The position numbers were made by a program, and so were the translations under genes. This document shows, one piece after another, positions 52,341-62,595 of a stretch of 64,000 nt of DNA. The DNA lies in assembly GCF_030064165.1 (NCBI RefSeq), contig NZ_CP125947.1, positions 3,410,001 through 3,474,000 on the forward strand, written 5' to 3'. The notes beneath the pieces were generated by a model. The model searched no databases. It saw only the letters and a program-made list of their open reading frames with translations, and was not told the DNA's origin. Origin of the DNA: Comamonas resistens (lineage in GTDB: Bacteria > Pseudomonadota > Gammaproteobacteria > Burkholderiales > Burkholderiaceae_C). Numbering within the stretch: the stretch's first letter is position 1; each line of letters opens with the position of its first letter.

Positions 52341-52431
52341 ACTTACGCAAACAAGTCGGGCCACCGCTGCGGATGCGCCAAGGACTGCCGCCTTGAGCAA
52401 AGCTCCTGCCTGAACCTGCTTTGGGTAAGTC
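52341..52431. repeat. MITE-like element, copy C
   Basis: A 91-bp element beginning ACTTACGCAAACAAGTCGGG and ending TTTGGGTAAGTC, between der and bamB. It shares most of its first half with the copy at 54337 (ACAAGTCGGGCCACCGCTGC versus ACAAGTCGGGCCGCCACTGC). Confidence 0.75.
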
Positions 52432-52437
52432 GTACTA

Positions 52438-53625
52438 TCAATCAGGCTTGAAGCCGTACACCGTTCCGCTTCGGCTGACGACCACCAGAGTATTGGCAGC
52501 CACAACCGGCGCAGTGGCGACTCCCGCCTTGTCAGTTTGCAAACGGGTCAGTGCCGAGCCGTCTTCTCGCGACAGCATGTGCACAGTCCCCAGATCATCA
52601 GCCAGCACCACGGAGCGGCCCAGCACCAGCGGCGCGGTCAGCTTGCGGTACTGCAGCTTGTCCACGGACCACAGGCGCTCGCCATCGGTGCGACGCCAAG
52701 CCTGCACCGTGCCATTGCTCTCGGCCCCAAAGACGGATTGTTCATCACCGTCAATACCATCGCTGCCCTTGGAGTTCTGTGTCCAGCGCACATTGGCGTT
52801 GCTTACATCCACACAGCCGACAGAAGCCTGGAACGCACGCGCGCAAACGCTGGCCCCCACACGGCTGACCGGGCCCACCAGATCGACCAGACGCTCCACG
52901 TCATTGGTGCCGCGCGGCGCGGCCAGAGGTGCCATCCAGCGCACGGATCCGTTGTCAGGATCGACACCGGCCAGACGCCCTGACACCCCCACCACCAGCG
53001 TGTTGCCCACAGGCAAGAGAACACCCGGTTGACGCAGGATCAGCGGTTCATTGCTGGGACCTTCGGCCGACCACAGTTCGCGACCGTTATTGGCATCAAA
53101 AGCAGCCAGGGAGCGATCAGCCGTCATCACGAAGACACGGCCACCGGCAACCAATGGAGGCGTGTACACCGCCGCATTCAGACGGTGCTTCCACAGTTGC
53201 TTGCCTTCGGCAAACACCGCCAGCTGGTTGCTGCGTGTCACCACCGCGGTGCGCTGACCGTCGCTGCCCACACCCGTGGTCAGCGGCTCGCCGGCGCTGA
53301 ACTTGCCCAGTTGGCTTCCGCTATTGCCGTCCAGTGTGGTGACGCTACCGTCCTTGGTGACCACGGTCACCGTATTACCTTGCACCAGCGCGGGCATGGC
53401 CAGCGGCACCTCGCTGCCCAGCTTGACAGCCCAGGCCTGGTGCACGGCGATCTTGCCGGGGTTGGGCCCCAGATCCAACGGTTTGGGAGCTTCCTTGCCG
53501 CCGAACATGGAGCAGGCACTCAATGCCCCAGCCAATACCGTCAGCGTCAGCACGCGCGCGGCAGCCCGAGGCATGTTCTTGGTCTTGGCCTTGGCCGGGT
53601 TCACTGGTTGGGCAATAGTCTTCAA
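52438..53625 (-). CDS. bamB: Outer membrane protein assembly factor BamB
   Basis: Lipoprotein subunit of the BAM complex that inserts beta-barrel proteins in the outer membrane. The 395-residue protein has a long N-terminus before the lipobox (TLTVLAGALSAC, Cys at about 38) and then an eight-bladed PQQ-like propeller with repeats such as VTTLDGNSGSQLGKFSAGEP, LAAFDANNGRELWSAEGPSN and VVVSRSGTVYGFKPD at the end. Its start lies 2 bp after the upstream yfgM gene's stop, so the two are coupled; der follows across a repeat element. Confidence 0.94.
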   Translation of the reverse strand: MKTIAQPVNPAKAKTKNMPRAAARVLTLTVLAGALSACSMFGGKEAPKPLDLGPNPGKIAVHQAWAVKLGSEVPLAMPALVQGNTVTVVTKDGSVTTLDGNSGSQLGKFSAGEPLTTGVGSDGQRTAVVTRSNQLAVFAEGKQLWKHRLNAAVYTPPLVAGGRVFVMTADRSLAAFDANNGRELWSAEGPSNEPLILRQPGVLLPVGNTLVVGVSGRLAGVDPDNGSVRWMAPLAAPRGTNDVERLVDLVGPVSRVGASVCARAFQASVGCVDVSNANVRWTQNSKGSDGIDGDEQSVFGAESNGTVQAWRRTDGERLWSVDKLQYRKLTAPLVLGRSVVLADDLGTVHMLSREDGSALTRLQTDKAGVATAPVVAANTLVVVSRSGTVYGFKPD

Positions 53626-53627
53626 GA

Positions 53628-54305
53628 TTAGTTCTCCGACGCAGTTGTCTTCACCAGGGCCGCAGCTTCAGGAGCAGCACCCAGCGCATTGAGCTTGAAC
53701 TCCACCAGATGGCGGTAGTCCAGATCCTTGTCCAGTGCCTTGTAAGCGGCCTGATATTGGGTCACGGCCTCTTGCGGCTTGCCCAGCGCAGCATACAGGT
53801 CACCGCGGCGGTCTGCTTGCAGGCCCGCAAAAGCCTCCGGCATCGCAAAGTCCAGCACCTTCAGGCCTTCTTCAAAGCTCTTTTGCTGCTCCAGCACTGC
53901 AGACAGACGGATACGCGCCAGAGCCTTGGAGCCCTCGTCGCCCTTTTCCGTCACCCAGTTCAGCACGGCCTTGGCATCGTCGAGCTTGCCTGCCTCCACC
54001 GAGGCCTTGGCCATCAGCAAAGCGGTCTGGCTGGCCTGGGCCGTGCCTGCGTACTTGTCCTTGAGCTCGGCAAAGGCCTGATCGGCTCGCGCCTGGTCCT
54101 TGGCGGTCAGCGCCTGATCCACGGCAAACTCCAGGCCGGCAGCCTGCACGGCCTGGCGCTTTTGCCAGTACTGCCAGCCGTTCCAGCCCGCAATACCCAA
54201 GAACACCACCAGCAGAACGCTGGTGATCAAGGTTCCCCAGGAATTCCAGAAATGCTTGAGCTGATCAAGTTGCTTTTGTTCTTCAAGATCGAGATGAGTT
54301 GCCAT
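53628..54305 (-). CDS. yfgM: YfgM-like tetratricopeptide inner-membrane protein
   Basis: A 225-residue protein with a short cytoplasmic start (MATHLDLEEQKQLDQLKHFW), one membrane helix (LITSVLLVVFLGIAGWNGWQ) and a periplasmic TPR-like region (QALTAKDQARADQAFAELKD ... AKASVEAGKLDDAKAVLNWV). YfgM acts in periplasmic chaperone traffic near the Sec translocon in E. coli. The hisS-yfgM-bamB-der order is the conserved one. Confidence 0.88.
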   Translation of the reverse strand: MATHLDLEEQKQLDQLKHFWNSWGTLITSVLLVVFLGIAGWNGWQYWQKRQAVQAAGLEFAVDQALTAKDQARADQAFAELKDKYAGTAQASQTALLMAKASVEAGKLDDAKAVLNWVTEKGDEGSKALARIRLSAVLEQQKSFEEGLKVLDFAMPEAFAGLQADRRGDLYAALGKPQEAVTQYQAAYKALDKDLDYRHLVEFKLNALGAAPEAAALVKTTASEN

Positions 54306-54336
54306 GGCTTCTTTGAATGATTGGAATACCTGTTAG

Positions 54337-54428
54337 GACCTACGCAAACAAGTCGGGCCGCCACTGCGGATGCACAAAGGCAATTTCCTTGAGGCCAAGC
54401 ACCGGCTTGATCCTAGTTTGCGTAAGTC
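54337..54428. repeat. MITE-like element, copy D
   Basis: A 92-bp element from GACCTACGCAAACAAGTCGG to TTTGCGTAAGTC between hisS and yfgM, with 12-13-base terminal inverted repeats. It is the copy closest to a likely consensus. It interrupts an otherwise tight operon, so transcription must cross it. Confidence 0.78.
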
Positions 54429-54459
54429 TTGCCTGTCAGAAAACGGGAGAGCTTCTGGT

Positions 54460-55764
54460 TCAGGCCGACGATTTTAGGCTGCCTGCCCACTGCGCCACTT
54501 CGGCCAGGGATTGCAACTGCTGCTGGCCTTCGCCATCACGCAGCGACTTCACGGTCACCTTGCCCTGGGCCAGCTCGTCGGCGCCGAAGATCAGGGCAAA
54601 GCGTGCGCCCGAGCCGTCGGCCTTCTTGAACTGGGACTTCATTGAGCCCATGCCTTCGGCAGAGCCACCGGCGGCGGCGTGCATCTGCACGGCCACACCG
54701 GCGGCGCGCAGCTGCTGCACGGTCTTGAAAACCTGGGGCAAAGCCGCTGCATCAGGAATGATGGCGTAGGCATCGGCAGCGGGCTGAGGAATCTCGGTGC
54801 CGATTTCCTTGAGCACTTCCAGCACGCGCTCCACACCCATGCCCCAGCCCACGGCAGGAGCGGGCTTGCCGCCGATTTCCTCGATCAGATAGTCGTAGCG
54901 ACCGCCACCGCAAATCGTGCCCTGCGAGCCCAGCTTGTCGGTGATGAACTCGAACACCGTGAGGTTGTAATAGTCCATGCCGCGCACCAGACGCGGGTTC
55001 AGTGTCCAGGCCACGCCATTGGCATCCAGGATGTCCTGCACGGCCTTGAGGTGAACCTTGGAGCCCTCACCCAAATAGTCCATGAGCTTGGGCGCGGCAT
55101 TGACCATGTCCTGCATGGCGGGGTTCTTGGTGTCGAGCACGCGCAGCGGGTTGCTGTACATGCGGCGCTTGGCCTCCTCGTCCATCACCTCGGTGTGCTG
55201 CTCGAAGTAGGCGATCAGGGCCTCGCGGTGGGCCTTGCGCTCCTCGGGCTGACCCAGGCTGTTGAGCTCCAGGCGCACGTCCTCGATGCCCAGCTCCTTC
55301 CACAGCTGGTCGGCCAGCAGGATGACTTCGGCATCCAGTTCGGGACCGGCAAAGCCCATGGCTTCCACGCCCACCTGGTGGAACTGACGGTAGCGGCCAC
55401 GCTGGGGACGCTCGTGGCGGAACATCTGGCCGATGTAGAACAAACGCTTGCCGCCGTCGTAGAGCAGATTGTTTTCCACGATGGCGCGCACCACGCCGGC
55501 CGTGCCTTCGGGGCGGATGGTCAGGTGTTCGCCATTGAGCTTGTCTTCAAAGGAATACATTTCCTTCTCGACGATGTCGGTCACCTCGCCCAGCCCGCGC
55601 ACGAACAGGGCCGTAGGCTCGACGATGGGCGTACGGATATTGCGATAGGCAAAGCGGCCCATCAGATTGCGCACCTTGTCTTCGAACCATTCCCAGCGCG
55701 CCGAATCGGGCGGGAGGATGTCATTCATGCCTTTGACGGCGCTCAGTTTGTCGTTCTTTGCCAC
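54460..55764 (-). CDS. hisS: Histidine-tRNA ligase
   Basis: Class II aminoacyl-tRNA synthetase. From GTG 55764 it has 434 residues, beginning [20 protein letters not shown]. It shows motif 1 ([20 protein letters not shown]), motif 2 ([20 protein letters not shown]), the histidine-specific region [20 protein letters not shown], motif 3 [13 protein letters not shown] and a C-terminal anticodon-binding domain. GTG 55764 is chosen because it gives the usual start; the open frame reaches 55818. ispG lies upstream on the same strand with a gap of about 190 bp. Confidence 0.95.
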   Translation of the reverse strand: MAKNDKLSAVKGMNDILPPDSARWEWFEDKVRNLMGRFAYRNIRTPIVEPTALFVRGLGEVTDIVEKEMYSFEDKLNGEHLTIRPEGTAGVVRAIVENNLLYDGGKRLFYIGQMFRHERPQRGRYRQFHQVGVEAMGFAGPELDAEVILLADQLWKELGIEDVRLELNSLGQPEERKAHREALIAYFEQHTEVMDEEAKRRMYSNPLRVLDTKNPAMQDMVNAAPKLMDYLGEGSKVHLKAVQDILDANGVAWTLNPRLVRGMDYYNLTVFEFITDKLGSQGTICGGGRYDYLIEEIGGKPAPAVGWGMGVERVLEVLKEIGTEIPQPAADAYAIIPDAAALPQVFKTVQQLRAAGVAVQMHAAAGGSAEGMGSMKSQFKKADGSGARFALIFGADELAQGKVTVKSLRDGEGQQQLQSLAEVAQWAGSLKSSA

Positions 55765-55860
55765 GTGAAATCTCTCACTTGGGTCACTAGCAAAACAAGA
55801 GCATGCCGCGCATGCCAACTTGCACTTTCAACTAGAAACCTTATTCAAACCTATGCAGAT

Positions 55861-55889
55861 AGCGCGCTAGCAGCTATCAAATCTAAAAA
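55861..55889. repeat. Short dispersed repeat (core GCTAGCAGCT)
   Basis: AGCGCGCTAGCAGCTATCAA followed by ATCTAAAAA, in the ispG-hisS gap. The reverse complement has the TTGATAGCTGCTAGCGC pattern also seen near 43341, 19258 and 19326. Confidence 0.5.
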
Positions 55890-55952
55890 TCCATGGGCTG
55901 GCATTGTGCCGTATGCGTGCCGCAAGTCAGCAATTCATCCGCCAGATCCTGC

Positions 55953-57224
55953 TCAGTTCTTGGCCCCGTAGCGGCGTTGCACATAGTCCAGCACTAGGCC
56001 CTGGAACTCTTCGGCAATATGCTCGCCACGCAGCGTCAAGGCCTTCTCGCCATCGATGAACACTGGCGCCGCAGGCGCCTCGCCATTGCCGGGCAGGCTG
56101 ATGCCGATGTCGGCATGCTTGCTCTCGCCGGGGCCGTTGACGATACAACCCATCACGGCCACTTTCATCGCTTCCACGCCCGGGTATTGGGTACGCCAGA
56201 CAGGCATTTCACCGCGCAGGAAGTCATCGATCCTCTTGGCCAGCTCCTGGAAGGTGGTGCTGGTGGTGCGGCCGCAGCCGGGGCATGCCGTGACACTGGG
56301 CACGAACACGCGCAGACCCAGGGCCTGCAGAATTTCGGAGGCCACCACGACTTCCTGCGTACGCGCTTCGCCGGGCTGGGGCGTGAGCGAGACGCGAATC
56401 GTGTCGCCAATGCCTTCCTGCAGCAGCACCGACAGCGCAGCGGTCGAAGCCACCGTGCCCTTGGTGCCCATGCCGGCCTCGGTCAGGCCCAGGTGCAGCG
56501 CGTAGTCGCAGCGGCGGGCCAGTTCGCGGTAGACCGAGATCAGATCCTGCACACCACTGACCTTGCAGGACAGGATGATGTTGTCGGGGTTCAGGCCGAT
56601 GTTCCTGGCCAGCTCGGCCGAGCTGATGGCCGAGGTGATCAGCGCCTCATACATGACCTGACGCGTTTCCCAGGGCTGGGCGCGCTTGCTGTTCTGATCC
56701 ATCAGCTCGGCCATGATTTCCTGGTCCAGAGAGCCCCAGTTCACGCCGATGCGCACCGCCTTGTCGTACTTGGCAGCGATCTCGATCATCTGGCCGAACT
56801 GCTTGTCCTTCTTGTCGCCCTTGCCCACGTTGCCGGGGTTGATGCGGTACTTGGACAGGGCCTGGGCACAGTCGGGGTAGTCGGTCAGCAAACGATGGCC
56901 GTTGTAGTGGAAGTCGCCCACCAGCGGCACATACTCGCCCATACGGTCGAGCTGCTCGCGGATATAGGGCACGGCCGCCGCGGCTTCGGGCGTGTTGACG
57001 GTGATACGCACCATCTCCGAGCCGGCCTGGGCCAGCTGGCGCACCTGAATAGCGGTTTCCACGGCATCCACGGTGTCGGTATTCGTCATGGACTGCACGC
57101 GCACGGGCGCGTCGCCCCCCACGGTGACCACGTTGTTGCGCCACACCACACGGGCCTGACGCGATCTGCGCGGCAACGGGCTGGCTATTGCCACGGGCTT
57201 CTGAGAATCTTGCACTGTCATCAT
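55953..57224 (-). CDS. ispG: 4-hydroxy-3-methylbut-2-en-1-yl diphosphate synthase (flavodoxin)
   Basis: Reductive step of the MEP isoprenoid pathway using a 4Fe-4S cluster. From ATG 57224 it has 423 residues. It shows the TIM-barrel start ([20 protein letters not shown]), [20 protein letters not shown], the cluster cysteines in [16 protein letters not shown] and [15 protein letters not shown], and a C-terminus ending [10 protein letters not shown]. The upstream frame begins with a GTG at 57248. It lies between rodZ and hisS as in most proteobacteria. Confidence 0.95.
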   Translation of the reverse strand: MMTVQDSQKPVAIASPLPRRSRQARVVWRNNVVTVGGDAPVRVQSMTNTDTVDAVETAIQVRQLAQAGSEMVRITVNTPEAAAAVPYIREQLDRMGEYVPLVGDFHYNGHRLLTDYPDCAQALSKYRINPGNVGKGDKKDKQFGQMIEIAAKYDKAVRIGVNWGSLDQEIMAELMDQNSKRAQPWETRQVMYEALITSAISSAELARNIGLNPDNIILSCKVSGVQDLISVYRELARRCDYALHLGLTEAGMGTKGTVASTAALSVLLQEGIGDTIRVSLTPQPGEARTQEVVVASEILQALGLRVFVPSVTACPGCGRTTSTTFQELAKRIDDFLRGEMPVWRTQYPGVEAMKVAVMGCIVNGPGESKHADIGISLPGNGEAPAAPVFIDGEKALTLRGEHIAEEFQGLVLDYVQRRYGAKN

Positions 57225-57377
57225 TTCAGTTATCCGAGCGCTGCACACAAACCTGGCGCGATCTAAGCAAGAGACGGCGAGGAAGGGCCGCCCCGCACCG
57301 AGGCTGTCGTTCCCCTCCCCTAGCGCAAAGCGCGTAGAGAGAGGGGAAAGCGGTGCAGCCGCTCAAGGGGTGCTTCA

Positions 57378-58316
57378 TCACTTCACCTCGAAACGAGCCA
57401 CGTTGTCACGCGTGGTCGAAATATCGAAAGGCTGGCCGCGCACCAGAACCTGGGTGCCCTTGGCATTGCCCACGATCACGGACAAGGGCAGCTTGCCTTC
57501 GGCCGTCACGGACTGATCCTTGGTCAGAGTCTTTTCCAGCACCACCTTGCCCGATGCATCCTTGACCTTGACCCAGGACTGGGCCGAGGCCTTGAATTCC
57601 ACCACGGACGCAGACCCTGCATCGGCGGCAGGGGCAGCCACCGCAGTTGCCGCAGTCTCGGCAGCCACGACAGGAGCTGCGGGCGTTGCTGCTGCCGACG
57701 CAGCAGCAGTTCCTGCAGCTTCATTGACTGCCGATGCCGATGGCAGAGGCGCGACCGCTTCCGCGGACGTTTCCGAAGGAATCACCACGGAACCAGTTTC
57801 CACCACCACACCCGAAGCCGGCGCCTGCGCGACCGCAGGGGCTTCGGTCACTTGCGACGAGTCATCCGCCGAGCTGTCCGAGGCCTGATGGAAGGGCACA
57901 AAGTAGACCGCTGCGGCGGCAGCCAGCAGCAGCAGCACACCGGCAATGATCTTGCGCGAGCTGCCGTCACGGGAGTCAAACGAAGGGCCCGAAGACTTGA
58001 AATGGCTGCGCTCCTTGACGGTTTCATTGATGCCGCCGCCGGCGCTGCCCAGACTCTTGAGCGCGGTGCGGGGCAGCAAGGCCAGCACGGGTTCTGCATC
58101 GATATGCAGGTTGCGGCACATGCCCATGGCCAGGGCACGCATGAATACATGGTCGGGAAAGGCCTCGTACTGGTCAGCCTCCAGCGCCTCCAGCTTGTGC
58201 TGCGGCACCTTCAGCATGGCTGCCATGGTCGGCAGCTGCATGCGGGCGGCTTCCCGCGCCTGACGCAATATGGCTCCGGCGCTGGTCTGGGTTTGCGCCT
58301 GCTCTTCGCTTTGCAT
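57378..58316 (-). CDS. rodZ: RodZ-like helix-turn-helix membrane protein
   Basis: Links MreB filaments to the membrane in cell-shape control. From ATG 58316 it has 312 residues: a cytoplasmic Xre-like HTH (about 12-85; GAILRQAREAARMQLPTMAA, PDHVFMRALAMGM), one membrane helix (IIAGVLLLLAAAAAVYFVPF, about 130-150), a long Ala/Val/Pro-rich periplasmic linker, and a DUF4115 domain at the C-terminus (SWVKVKDASGKVVLEKTLTK ... GQPFDISTTRDNVARFEVK). Lies between pilW and ispG, the conserved order. The frame extends upstream into pilW but without a credible start. Confidence 0.9.
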   Translation of the reverse strand: MQSEEQAQTQTSAGAILRQAREAARMQLPTMAAMLKVPQHKLEALEADQYEAFPDHVFMRALAMGMCRNLHIDAEPVLALLPRTALKSLGSAGGGINETVKERSHFKSSGPSFDSRDGSSRKIIAGVLLLLAAAAAVYFVPFHQASDSSADDSSQVTEAPAVAQAPASGVVVETGSVVIPSETSAEAVAPLPSASAVNEAAGTAAASAAATPAAPVVAAETAATAVAAPAADAGSASVVEFKASAQSWVKVKDASGKVVLEKTLTKDQSVTAEGKLPLSVIVGNAKGTQVLVRGQPFDISTTRDNVARFEVK

Positions 58317-58338
58317 AGTCACCTCTCTCACCGCACCA

Positions 58339-59190
58339 TCACTCATTGAAGGCTCCACGCTCATAGGCCAGCCACTGGCGCGATTGCGGGAAGCGATCAC
58401 GCAGCTGGTCGGCCAGCTGACGCACTCCAATATCGTCGTGCAATGCCCTATTTATTTTGATTCCCAGCCAGAGGCTTTCCGGACTGGCTTGGTTGCTATT
58501 GTTATTCAAGCGGCGAATATAGAACTGCGCTTTGCTCAGATCACCCTTGAGCCACAGCACATTTGCCAGGTTGTAGCCAGCAGCGGCATTGCCCAGGTCC
58601 ATTTCATAGGCACGAAACATGCTTTCGTAGGCCTGATCCAGCTGCCCGGCCTGCTGATAGCACATACCCTTGGCCAGCAGGGTCTTGGGCTGCTCGCGAT
58701 AGCCAGGTGCCGCCAGCGCCTTGTCAAACCAGGGCTGCGCCTCATCAAAGCGCTTTTGCTGGCACAGCATCCAGCCGTAGTTGTGAATCTGGTTGCCATC
58801 CCTGGGGTTCAGGTCAATGGCTTTGCGCATGGCGATGTCGGCCTGACCCCAATCCTGGTTCTGCATCAGGATCAGGCCCAGCAGGCCATAGGCATCGGCG
58901 TAATCGGGCTTGGCGGACAGTGCCTGCCCCACCTCTTCCATGGCGACATCCATACGGCCCGCCTGGTAGTAGTTGGCAGCGAGTTCGAGCCTAATCTGCG
59001 CACGTCGGCCGGCATCGGCAACAGAGGGCGCTCCCGTGCTCACCACCGAAGCCTGGGGCACCGAGGTGGAAGAAGTCGTGGTGGTCGTGGTGCTGGTGCA
59101 GCCGACCAACGCGGCAGCAACAACCGGAACTCCCCATCGGGCCAGCAGACCCCAATGCTTCAAAACCGGCTGGCTAACCACTGCCCTCAT
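58339..59190 (-). CDS. pilW: Type IV pilus biogenesis/stability lipoprotein PilW (PilF)
   Basis: Outer-membrane lipoprotein that pilots the PilQ secretin. From ATG 59190 it has 283 residues, with the lipobox VVAAALVGC (Cys at about 30), a Thr/Ser-rich linker (TSTTTTTTSSTSV) and about five TPR units (RLELAANYYQAGRMDVAMEE, ADAYGLLGLILMQNQDWGQA, AAAGYNLANVLWLKGDLSKA). The TPR array is usual for PilF/PilW. It is followed by rodZ after 22 bp and preceded by rlmN (25 bp), a tight operon. Confidence 0.92.
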   Translation of the reverse strand: MRAVVSQPVLKHWGLLARWGVPVVAAALVGCTSTTTTTTSSTSVPQASVVSTGAPSVADAGRRAQIRLELAANYYQAGRMDVAMEEVGQALSAKPDYADAYGLLGLILMQNQDWGQADIAMRKAIDLNPRDGNQIHNYGWMLCQQKRFDEAQPWFDKALAAPGYREQPKTLLAKGMCYQQAGQLDQAYESMFRAYEMDLGNAAAGYNLANVLWLKGDLSKAQFYIRRLNNNSNQASPESLWLGIKINRALHDDIGVRQLADQLRDRFPQSRQWLAYERGAFNE

Positions 59191-59215
59191 GTACTGTCCT
59201 TTATTCAAAACTCCG

Positions 59216-60337
59216 TCAAGACACCTGCTTGAGCGGGATGGTGCGCTGCTTGGCCATACGCTCGGCAGCGCGGGTTCTATCCTTGACATCACCGGCGAGC
59301 TGACCACAGGCGGCGTCGATATCGTCGCCACGCGTCTTGCGCACCGTGGTCACAATGCCCGCATTGCTGAGCAAGGTGGCGAACTCGGTCACGCGTGCAG
59401 CGGGTGAACGCAGCAGGCCTGAAGCCGGAAACGGGTTGAACGGGATCAGATTGAACTTGCACCAGCTCTTGCCATCGCCACGCGCGCGCACCAACTCTAT
59501 CAGCTGGCGGGCATGCTCCGGCTGATCGTTGACGCCGTCGAGCATGCAATATTCGAAGGTGATGAAGTCACGCGGTGCGAACTCCAGATAGCGCTCACAG
59601 GCATCCAGCAACTCGGCAATCGGGTACTTCTTGTTCAGCGGCACCAGATTGTCACGCAGCGGATCATTGGGCGCATGCAGGGACACAGCCAGCGCCACGG
59701 CGCAGTCCTGCGAAAGGCGATCCATCATGGGCACCACGCCGGAGGTGGACACCGTTACGCGGCGGCGCGACAGGCCATAACCATGGTCGTCCAGCATTAC
59801 CTTGAGGGCGGGCACCAGCGCGCCGTAGTTCTGCAGCGGCTCGCCCATGCCCATCATCACCACGTTGGAGATGATGCGATCTTCGGTACCGAAACGCTTG
59901 CGCAGCGAATGCTCGGCATACCAGAGCTGGGCGAGGATTTCGCCAGTATTGAGATTGCGGCTGAAGCCCTGATGCCCGGTCGAGCAAAAGCGGCAGCCCA
60001 CGGCGCAACCAGCCTGGGACGAGACACACAGCGTGCCACGGTCGTCCTCAGGAATGAAAACGGATTCGACAGCATTGCCGTCACCCACATCGAACAACCA
60101 TTTGACGGTGCCGTCGGCCGAGACATGCTCGGTCACCACGGGCAGCGCGGTGATATGGGCCCGGCTCTTGAGCTTTTCGCGCAGGGACTTGGCCAGATCG
60201 GTCATCTGGTCGAAATCGGATGCGCCACGCTGGTGAATCCAGCGGAACAGCTGCGTCGCACGGAAACGCTTCTCCCCGAGCTGCTCGCAATAAGCGGTCA
60301 GTCCTTCGAGGTCAAAATCAAGCAAGTTAGTAGTCAT
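59216..60337 (-). CDS. rlmN: Dual-specificity 23S rRNA/tRNA methyltransferase RlmN
   Basis: Radical-SAM enzyme that methylates C2 of A2503 in 23S rRNA and A37 in some tRNAs. The 373-residue protein has the CX3CX2C cluster motif in [19 protein letters not shown], the methyl-carrying C-terminal cysteine region (DIDAACGQL near 355) and the [12 protein letters not shown] substrate loop. Length is normal. Second gene of the ndk-rlmN-pilW-rodZ-ispG run. Confidence 0.96.
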   Translation of the reverse strand: MTTNLLDFDLEGLTAYCEQLGEKRFRATQLFRWIHQRGASDFDQMTDLAKSLREKLKSRAHITALPVVTEHVSADGTVKWLFDVGDGNAVESVFIPEDDRGTLCVSSQAGCAVGCRFCSTGHQGFSRNLNTGEILAQLWYAEHSLRKRFGTEDRIISNVVMMGMGEPLQNYGALVPALKVMLDDHGYGLSRRRVTVSTSGVVPMMDRLSQDCAVALAVSLHAPNDPLRDNLVPLNKKYPIAELLDACERYLEFAPRDFITFEYCMLDGVNDQPEHARQLIELVRARGDGKSWCKFNLIPFNPFPASGLLRSPAARVTEFATLLSNAGIVTTVRKTRGDDIDAACGQLAGDVKDRTRAAERMAKQRTIPLKQVS

Positions 60338-60466
60338 ATCGGCATGTGGCGAGGCGTCTTGCGAACGGTGTTTGCCACGCCGTGGCCAGCAATTTCAGTG
60401 CTGACACCGGCCCCGCACAAGCGAAGCACTGGCGTCAGCGAGAGCATGCTGTAAAGCTAGCGTGGA

Positions 60467-60892
60467 TTAACGCGAGTACACGTTCATGCCGGGGAAGAAG
60501 AAGGCAACTTCCACAGCAGCGGTTTCAGCAGCGTCGGAGCCGTGCACGGCGTTGGCGTCGATGCTGTCGGCGAAGTCGGCGCGGATAGTGCCCTTCTCAG
60601 CCTTCTTGGGGTCGGTAGCGCCCATCAGTTCACGGTTCTTCAGAATGGCGTTTTCGCCTTCCAGGGCCTGAATCATCACGGGGCCGGAGACCATGAAGTC
60701 CACCAGATCCTTGAAGAAAGGACGCTCCTTGTGCACAGCGTAGAACTGCTCGGCTTCGCCGCGCGACAGGTGCACCAGCTTGGCAGCCACGATCTTCAGG
60801 CCAGCAGCTTCGAAGCGGGCGTAGATTTGGCCGATCACGTTCTTGGCAACTGCGTCGGGCTTGATGATGGAGAGAGTGCGTTCGATAGCCAT
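60467..60892 (-). CDS. ndk: Nucleoside diphosphate kinase
   Basis: Balances NTP and dNTP pools by a phospho-histidine intermediate. The 141-residue protein begins [20 protein letters not shown] and has the active-site histidine in [14 protein letters not shown] (about position 117) and the nucleotide-binding [20 protein letters not shown]. Length is exactly as expected. It has a good ribosome-binding site (AGGAAAT) and probably the first promoter of the block. Confidence 0.97.
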   Translation of the reverse strand: MAIERTLSIIKPDAVAKNVIGQIYARFEAAGLKIVAAKLVHLSRGEAEQFYAVHKERPFFKDLVDFMVSGPVMIQALEGENAILKNRELMGATDPKKAEKGTIRADFADSIDANAVHGSDAAETAAVEVAFFFPGMNVYSR

Positions 60893-61014
60893 GATGATTA
60901 TTTCCTAATCAGGGTTACTATGGGTTTTTGCCGAAAAAGCAAAACGGTTGATTTTAGCGGTGCCGCCATAGACCTTGAAGTCCAGGCAGCACTCAATTCC
61001 TTACGGACGCCTTT

Positions 61015-62595
61015 TTAGCGGCCACCGCGGCGACCACCACCGCCGCCACCTGGACGGCGCTTGGCATTCTGGCGGGCACGCGACAGGCTGTCGCCGCCGA
61101 TATAGCCCACCGAAGTACGCATGGGATCGGGCTGGCTGCTTTGCGATCGACCGGCTGCGCCACCCGAGCGATTGCCACCCTTGTTGCCGCGCTGGCCGTC
61201 ACGGGGAGCATTGCCCAGCATGCCGCTAGGCGCGGGACGGTTGCCATCCCACTCGCCACGGCGCTGGCCACCGCCTTCGCGGCGGCCTTGCGGTGCGCGA
61301 TCGGCATTCATGCCGTTGCCACGACCGCCGCTGCGGTTGTTGCGACCGCCACGGTTGTTGGCGCCACGGGCGCCGCCGGTGTTGCGCTCCACGGGAACGC
61401 GTTCCTTGACGCCAGCCGCCGACATCAGGGCCTGGATATCGGCCTGATCGAGCTCCACCCAGGCGCCGCGCTTGAGGCCACGCGGCAGCATCATGGCGCC
61501 ATAGCGAATGCGGATCAGGCGGCTGACCGCATGGCCCACGGCCTCGAACATGCGGCGCACTTCGCGGTTGCGGCCTTCGGAGATGGTCACGCGGTACCAG
61601 CAGTTCGCGCCTTCGCCGCCGCCATCTTCCACAGCGCCAAAACTGGCTTCGCCGTCTTCGAGCTGCACGCCGTCCAGCAGACGCTGCTTTTCTTCCTTGC
61701 TCAGGGCGCCCAGCACGCGGGCCGCGTATTCACGCTCCAGGCCGAAGCGGGGGTGCATCAGCGAGTTCGCCAGCTCGCCCGAGCTGGTGAACAGCAGCAG
61801 ACCTTCGGTATTCAGGTCCAGACGACCGACCGACTGCCACTTGCCGTGCTGCAGCTTGGGCAGCTTGCGGAACACCGTGGGGCGGTTTTGCGGATCGTCA
61901 TGTGTCACCACTTCGCCCACGGGCTTGTGATAGGCAATCACGCGAGCGGGCGGCGGATCGATACGGAAACGGATGGGCTGGCCGTTGACCTTGACCACAT
62001 CGCCAAACTGAATGCGCTGACCGACGTGAGCCGGCTCGTTGTTGACCGAGATGCGGCCTTCGAGAATCAGCTGCTCCATCTCCAGGCGCGAGCCCATGCC
62101 GGCCTGGGCCAGTACCTTGTGGAGCTTGGGAGAATCGACCTGAGGCGCCAGCACACGCTTGGCCGGCATATCGCTGCCGTTTTCCTCTTCATCGTCAAAG
62201 TCACCCGAGATCACATCGGCAAAGGCTATGTTCTGGCCCTTGTGAGACTTGACACTTTTTTGTACTTCAGCGCTGTCTGTGATTACCTCATCAGCTTCAA
62301 AATCTGCAGCATCCTGTGCTTCCAACACCATTTCCTGCTCGGCCACGGGCTGAGCCAGCTCTTCAGTGACAGGAGCTTCTTCTGCACGCGGCTTGCTCAC
62401 GCGCTTGCGGGCCGGCTTGACCTCGGCAGCGCCGTCCTTCTTGACGCCGGCACGCTTGCGCGCAGCCGCGGGCTTCTTGGCCTCGGCGCCATCCTTGGGC
62501 TTGACCACGCGCGGCTTGCGGGGCTTCTTGAGCGGCTCGGCTTCCGGGGAAGCGGCTGCAGGCTCTGGCATCTGATTCGATGTCTCGTTGTTCAT
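61015..62595 (-). CDS. rluB: 23S rRNA pseudouridine synthase RluB with long basic tails
   Basis: Makes pseudouridine 2605 in 23S rRNA. The catalytic part (about 160-400) has an S4 RNA-binding domain ([32 protein letters not shown]), the catalytic Asp in [15 protein letters not shown] and [20 protein letters not shown]. At 526 residues the protein is about twice the E. coli length. The N-terminal 150 residues are Lys/Ala/Pro/Glu-rich. The C-terminal 120 are an Arg/Gly/Asn-rich tail ([20 protein letters not shown] ... [12 protein letters not shown]) of the kind that binds RNA. The start overlaps the scpB stop by four bases. Confidence 0.93.
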   Translation of the reverse strand: MNNETSNQMPEPAAASPEAEPLKKPRKPRVVKPKDGAEAKKPAAARKRAGVKKDGAAEVKPARKRVSKPRAEEAPVTEELAQPVAEQEMVLEAQDAADFEADEVITDSAEVQKSVKSHKGQNIAFADVISGDFDDEEENGSDMPAKRVLAPQVDSPKLHKVLAQAGMGSRLEMEQLILEGRISVNNEPAHVGQRIQFGDVVKVNGQPIRFRIDPPPARVIAYHKPVGEVVTHDDPQNRPTVFRKLPKLQHGKWQSVGRLDLNTEGLLLFTSSGELANSLMHPRFGLEREYAARVLGALSKEEKQRLLDGVQLEDGEASFGAVEDGGGEGANCWYRVTISEGRNREVRRMFEAVGHAVSRLIRIRYGAMMLPRGLKRGAWVELDQADIQALMSAAGVKERVPVERNTGGARGANNRGGRNNRSGGRGNGMNADRAPQGRREGGGQRRGEWDGNRPAPSGMLGNAPRDGQRGNKGGNRSGGAAGRSQSSQPDPMRTSVGYIGGDSLSRARQNAKRRPGGGGGGRRGGR